Positions 43,154 to 45,869 of a stretch of DNA of 45,869 bases are shown here, in pieces. Each line of letters starts with the position of its first letter. Position 1 is the first letter of the stretch. A program made the position numbers and the translations under genes. Source of the stretch: Melioribacter roseus. GTDB lineage: Bacteria; Bacteroidota; Ignavibacteria; Ignavibacteriales; Melioribacteraceae. The notes beneath the pieces were generated by a model that was not told the origin of the DNA, made no database searches, and was given only the letters and a program-made list of their open reading frames with translations. Location of the stretch: positions 1 through 45,869 of the forward strand of contig DYSW01000008.1 of assembly GCA_020726285.1 (NCBI GenBank), in the 5' to 3' direction.

Positions 43154-44401
43154 ATGTTCGACCCAAATTATGAATTTACAGTAAAAGAACGATTTCTAAA
43201 ATATGTTAAATACGATACAAAATCTGATGAAGAATCAACAACATTCCCAAGCGACCCAAAACAATTGGAATTGTCTAAATATTTAGTTGAAGAACTGAAA
43301 CAAATTGGTTTAACAGATGCTTATATGGATGAATGGGGTTATGTTTTTGCCTCACTTCCCTCAAATACAGAAAAAGAAATTCCAGCAATAGCATTTATTG
43401 CCCACGTAGATACTTCGCCAGCAGTTAGCGGAAAAGATGTAAATCCACAAATTGTTACAAATTATCAAGGTGGTGATATTGTTCTTAAAAACGGAAAAAT
43501 TATAGAAGTTGCAGAAAATCCAGAGCTAAAAACCTTACACGGTTTTGATATTATAACCACAGACGGCACAACTTTACTAGGCGCTGATGACAAAGCGGGA
43601 GTTGCAGAAATTATGGATGCGATGAATTATCTTGTTAAACACCCTGAATTAAAACATGGAAATATTAGAATATGTTTTACTCCAGATGAAGAAGTTGGTC
43701 GCGGAACAGAAAAATTGGATGTTGCTCGACTTGGAGTAAAATATGCATACACTATTGACGGCGGTACTCGAGGGGAAGTTGAAACAGAAACATTTTCTGC
43801 CGATGCTGTTGAAATAATAATTCAAGGGAAAAATGTTCATCCAGGTTATGCAAAGGGAAAAATGGTAAATTCACTTAAAATCGCAGCAAAATTTATAGAC
43901 AATCTACCAAAAGATAAACTTTCGCCTGAAACAACGGAAAAACGAGAAGGTTACGTTCATCCAGTTTCAATAAATGGAAGTGAAGAATCAACAGTAATTA
44001 AATTTATTATTCGCGATTTTATTGATGAAAATCTAGTGAAATATGAAGATTTTCTTGAATCAGAGTTGAAAAAAATAGTTGAGGAATTCCCGGGAGCAAA
44101 CTACACTTTCAAAAGAATTCAACAATATAGAAACATGTACCAAGTGGTTTCAAAACACCCTCAAGTGGAAGAATATGCAATTGAGTCATTAAAAAGATTA
44201 AATATTCTACCAATTCAGAATCCAATTCGAGGTGGTACAGATGGTTCAAGATTAAGTTTTATGGGTGTTCCAACTCCAAATCTATTTGCTGGTGGACATA
44301 ATTTTCATTCCATTTTAGAATATGTTGCTATTCAAGATATGGAAGCCTCAGTAATGAACATAGTAACATTAGCCCAAGTTTGGGAACAAAAAGTTAATTG
44401 A
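43154..44401 (+). CDS. pepT: Peptidase T (tripeptide aminopeptidase)
   Basis: Zinc aminopeptidase of the M20B family that releases the N-terminal residue of tripeptides. 415 residues, as in E. coli PepT. Metal ligands and catalytic residues are visible: H84 and D86 (IAHVDTSPA), bridging D145 (LLGADDKAG), E179/E180 (TPDEEVGRG), an Asp in TIDGG (near 200), and a His in GGHNFHS near the C-terminus. PIRGGTDGSRLSFMG is the typical lid/active-site segment. GGAG lies 6 nt upstream of the ATG. No signal peptide, so cytoplasmic. It may work with the M20 dipeptidase at 38113-39483 in peptide use. Confidence 0.95.
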   Translation: MFDPNYEFTVKERFLKYVKYDTKSDEESTTFPSDPKQLELSKYLVEELKQIGLTDAYMDEWGYVFASLPSNTEKEIPAIAFIAHVDTSPAVSGKDVNPQIVTNYQGGDIVLKNGKIIEVAENPELKTLHGFDIITTDGTTLLGADDKAGVAEIMDAMNYLVKHPELKHGNIRICFTPDEEVGRGTEKLDVARLGVKYAYTIDGGTRGEVETETFSADAVEIIIQGKNVHPGYAKGKMVNSLKIAAKFIDNLPKDKLSPETTEKREGYVHPVSINGSEESTVIKFIIRDFIDENLVKYEDFLESELKKIVEEFPGANYTFKRIQQYRNMYQVVSKHPQVEEYAIESLKRLNILPIQNPIRGGTDGSRLSFMGVPTPNLFAGGHNFHSILEYVAIQDMEASVMNIVTLAQVWEQKVN

Positions 44402-44529
44402 TTGAAAAATCATATTTTAGAAGAACTTTCAAGAAAAAAAATGAAGGTTTTTCTATCGTTATAAATATTTTCTTTCATTTTTACCGATAATATTTTATAC
44501 TTTTCACTTATAATGATTCGAGGAAATAA

Positions 44530-44937
44530 ATGACAGATGAAATTACAAAACCGTGGCTTCTGATTGTAGAAGATAATTACGAAAATCAGAGTTTTATGGT
44601 GATGTTTTTTAAAAGTAAGTTTAATGTTCAAACATGCGATTCGGCAGAAACTTTCTATGAGAAAAGACAAGTACACAACTTTGATGTAATGATAATGGAT
44701 ATTTCATTACGTGGAGATAAAGACGGATTAGAAATAACACGTGAAATACGCTCGCGAAATGATGAACTAAAAGATGTTGCAATAGTGGGTCTTTCGGCGC
44801 ACGCATTCCCAAAAGATAGAGAGAACGCTATGCGAGCTGGAGTTGATGAATTTCTAACAAAACCAGTGCACAATAAAGTCCTTTTTGCCGCAGTAGTTGA
44901 TACTTTAAGAAAAAAGAAAAACATAATTGTAGAGTAA
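44530..44937 (+). CDS. Stand-alone response regulator receiver domain
   Basis: 135 residues, receiver domain only, no output domain. Acidic pocket E14/D15 (LIVEDN), phosphoacceptor D57 (VMIMDISL), switch Ser89 (GLSAHA) and Lys111 (LTKPV) are all in place, so it should be phosphorylatable. The C-terminus is short and basic (RKKKNIIVE). No histidine kinase gene is adjacent. GAGG lies 6 nt before the ATG. It is followed at once (1 bp) by the gene for an envelope protein, so the two are probably made together. Confidence 0.88.
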   Translation: MTDEITKPWLLIVEDNYENQSFMVMFFKSKFNVQTCDSAETFYEKRQVHNFDVMIMDISLRGDKDGLEITREIRSRNDELKDVAIVGLSAHAFPKDRENAMRAGVDEFLTKPVHNKVLFAAVVDTLRKKKNIIVE

Positions 44938-44938
44938 T

Positions 44939-45869
44939 ATGAAAAATCTTGCGATATTAATCGTTTTTATTATGTTTGCATTCAGCAACCAATCAATTTT
45001 AGCACAAACTGATACAACTGATGTTGATATTGAAATAGAAGAAGAATTTGAAGATGAGTTCGAAGAATTCGAAGAATTAGAAGAAGATGAAGACTTTGAA
45101 ATTGAATTTGGTGATGAAGACGACATTTTAGATTGGGGGAAAAAATCACCGTCTATTGAAGTTGATTATATTAAAAACAAGTTTCAAATTACAACTCTTT
45201 CATCTGAAGAATTATTTGTTACAACAAACACGATGAGAATAAAATTAGGTTATTCCTATAAATCTGAAAAAAGTATTGCAAATAAACATTTTGAGAAATT
45301 TTTGGTGCTAGGGTTGGCAGATGAAAGAATGAACAAAAATTCTGATTTCGCTCCAATTCTACCTGAAGTTTGGTCGGTAGGATTTACTTCTCGAACAGCA
45401 TATTCTCTCGGAAATGAAATGATTGCAATTATGCCATATTACGGAAGTGGCGCTGGTTTATATACTTTTAAAAATAAAGCAGTTAATGTAGTTCCGCTTT
45501 CGTTTGGTCAATCAGACTTTAATGCAATTTCGCGATATGCTGATGAAGATTTTCATTATATGCACGATTATGAATCTGGTTTACGCTTATCACTTGGCAA
45601 AACAGTTGGGCTAAAGGCAGGTTATAGCTTTAATGTCCATTATCCAAGATTTATGACTTGGCAATATCTCGGAAGTGTGTTGGTTTATTCGGCGGGCTAT
45701 CTTTCTTTAGAAAAATTTGATAAATGGATAATCTCAAATAGTCCAATTTTAGGTTCTGTTTTTGACGCAGTATTAATGTCAGGTTATAATTATTTGTTTT
45801 ATTCATTCCAAAAAGAAAAAATGAATTGGCCATTTCAAACGGAAGTTCCGCTCACCAACGAAGGTTTAA
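44939..45869 (+). CDS. Exported protein with a long acidic linker, probable envelope/barrel protein (3' end missing)
   Basis: 310 codons are visible and the frame is open at the window edge, so the C-terminus is missing. Residues 1-23 (ending QSILAQ) are a signal peptide. Residues about 24-66 are almost entirely Asp/Glu with Phe and Leu (IEIEEEFEDEFEEFEELEED, then EDFEIEFGDEDD). The rest alternates hydrophobic and polar residues with many Tyr and Gly (MIAIMPYYGSGAGLYTFK, GLRLSLGKTVGLKAGYSF), which fits an outer membrane beta-barrel. I do not recognise the family. The start lies 1 nt after the response regulator stop. Confidence 0.78.
   Translation, partial: MKNLAILIVFIMFAFSNQSILAQTDTTDVDIEIEEEFEDEFEEFEELEEDEDFEIEFGDEDDILDWGKKSPSIEVDYIKNKFQITTLSSEELFVTTNTMRIKLGYSYKSEKSIANKHFEKFLVLGLADERMNKNSDFAPILPEVWSVGFTSRTAYSLGNEMIAIMPYYGSGAGLYTFKNKAVNVVPLSFGQSDFNAISRYADEDFHYMHDYESGLRLSLGKTVGLKAGYSFNVHYPRFMTWQYLGSVLVYSAGYLSLEKFDKWIISNSPILGSVFDAVLMSGYNYLFYSFQKEKMNWPFQTEVPLTNEGL

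Overview
The window is AT-rich chromosomal DNA from a bacterium of the Bacteroidota/Chlorobiota lineage, most likely the class Ignavibacteria. Four things point there. (1) A C-terminal type IX secretion (T9SS) sorting domain carries the FELAQNYPNPFNPSTEIKF signature, and a second secreted protein carries the LPVELTTFTA stretch typical of these proteins. (2) There is an Oar-like TonB-dependent receptor. (3) The tmRNA encodes the tag GENNYALAA, a Bacteroidota-type tag. (4) Several genes have a Bacteroidota-type promoter (-33 TTG, 19-21 nt, -7 TAnnTTTG), with one perfect full match. No tRNA, rRNA, CRISPR array, insertion sequence or phage gene was seen. Most of the window is ordinary core genome, densely packed, with many 1-nt (TAATG/TGATG) and 4-nt (ATGA) stop/start overlaps.

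Layout. 1-5.4 kb, minus strand: a T9SS-type secreted protein cut by the window edge, a small membrane protein, a 3-hydroxyacyl-CoA dehydrogenase/acetate kinase pair (hbd-ackA), and an ABC-2 exporter pair. 5.5-13.3 kb, plus strand: a run of tightly spaced genes, recQ, methyltransferase, threonine aldolase, thioesterase, an unusual histidine-kinase-like protein, miaA and a glycosyltransferase. 13.3-17.5 kb, minus strand: a fully coupled operon of a DUF2442 protein, an exported YidD, two paralogous TPR/membrane proteins, an ACT protein and a UPF0210 (DUF711) protein. 17.5-21.6 kb: a dead T9SS-secreted protein gene, an acyl-CoA dehydrogenase, a pyrimidine-nucleoside phosphorylase and a cheB relic. 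21.6-27.9 kb, minus strand: 5-formyl-THF cyclo-ligase, topA, and the TonB-dependent receptor. 28.1-34.5 kb, plus strand: secA, a PII protein, a large TPR lipoprotein resembling the T9SS protein PorW/SprE, and an AlbA_2 protein. 34.6-36.1 kb: a GH16 glucanase and a chemoreceptor relic that still has its terminator. 36.3-39.5 kb, minus strand: M20 dipeptidase, lipoprotein, cobalamin adenosyltransferase and tmRNA. 39.8-45.9 kb, plus strand: a two-helix protein with a sodium:solute symporter, exonuclease III, peptidase T, a response regulator, and a partial envelope protein with a very acidic linker.

How it fits together. The genes suggest a heterotroph that uses polymers and peptides: an exported glucanase, T9SS-secreted surface proteins, a TonB receptor, peptidases and a symporter, feeding acyl-CoA/acetate metabolism. 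The decayed cheB and chemoreceptor suggest chemotaxis has been reduced in this lineage. The least ordinary candidates are the YidD operon, the cNMP-domain kinase with no phosphoacceptor histidine, the SecA-PII-PorW-like-AlbA_2 cluster, and the symporter with a small partner and a long cytoplasmic tail. I see no complete, clearly new defence or mobile system.
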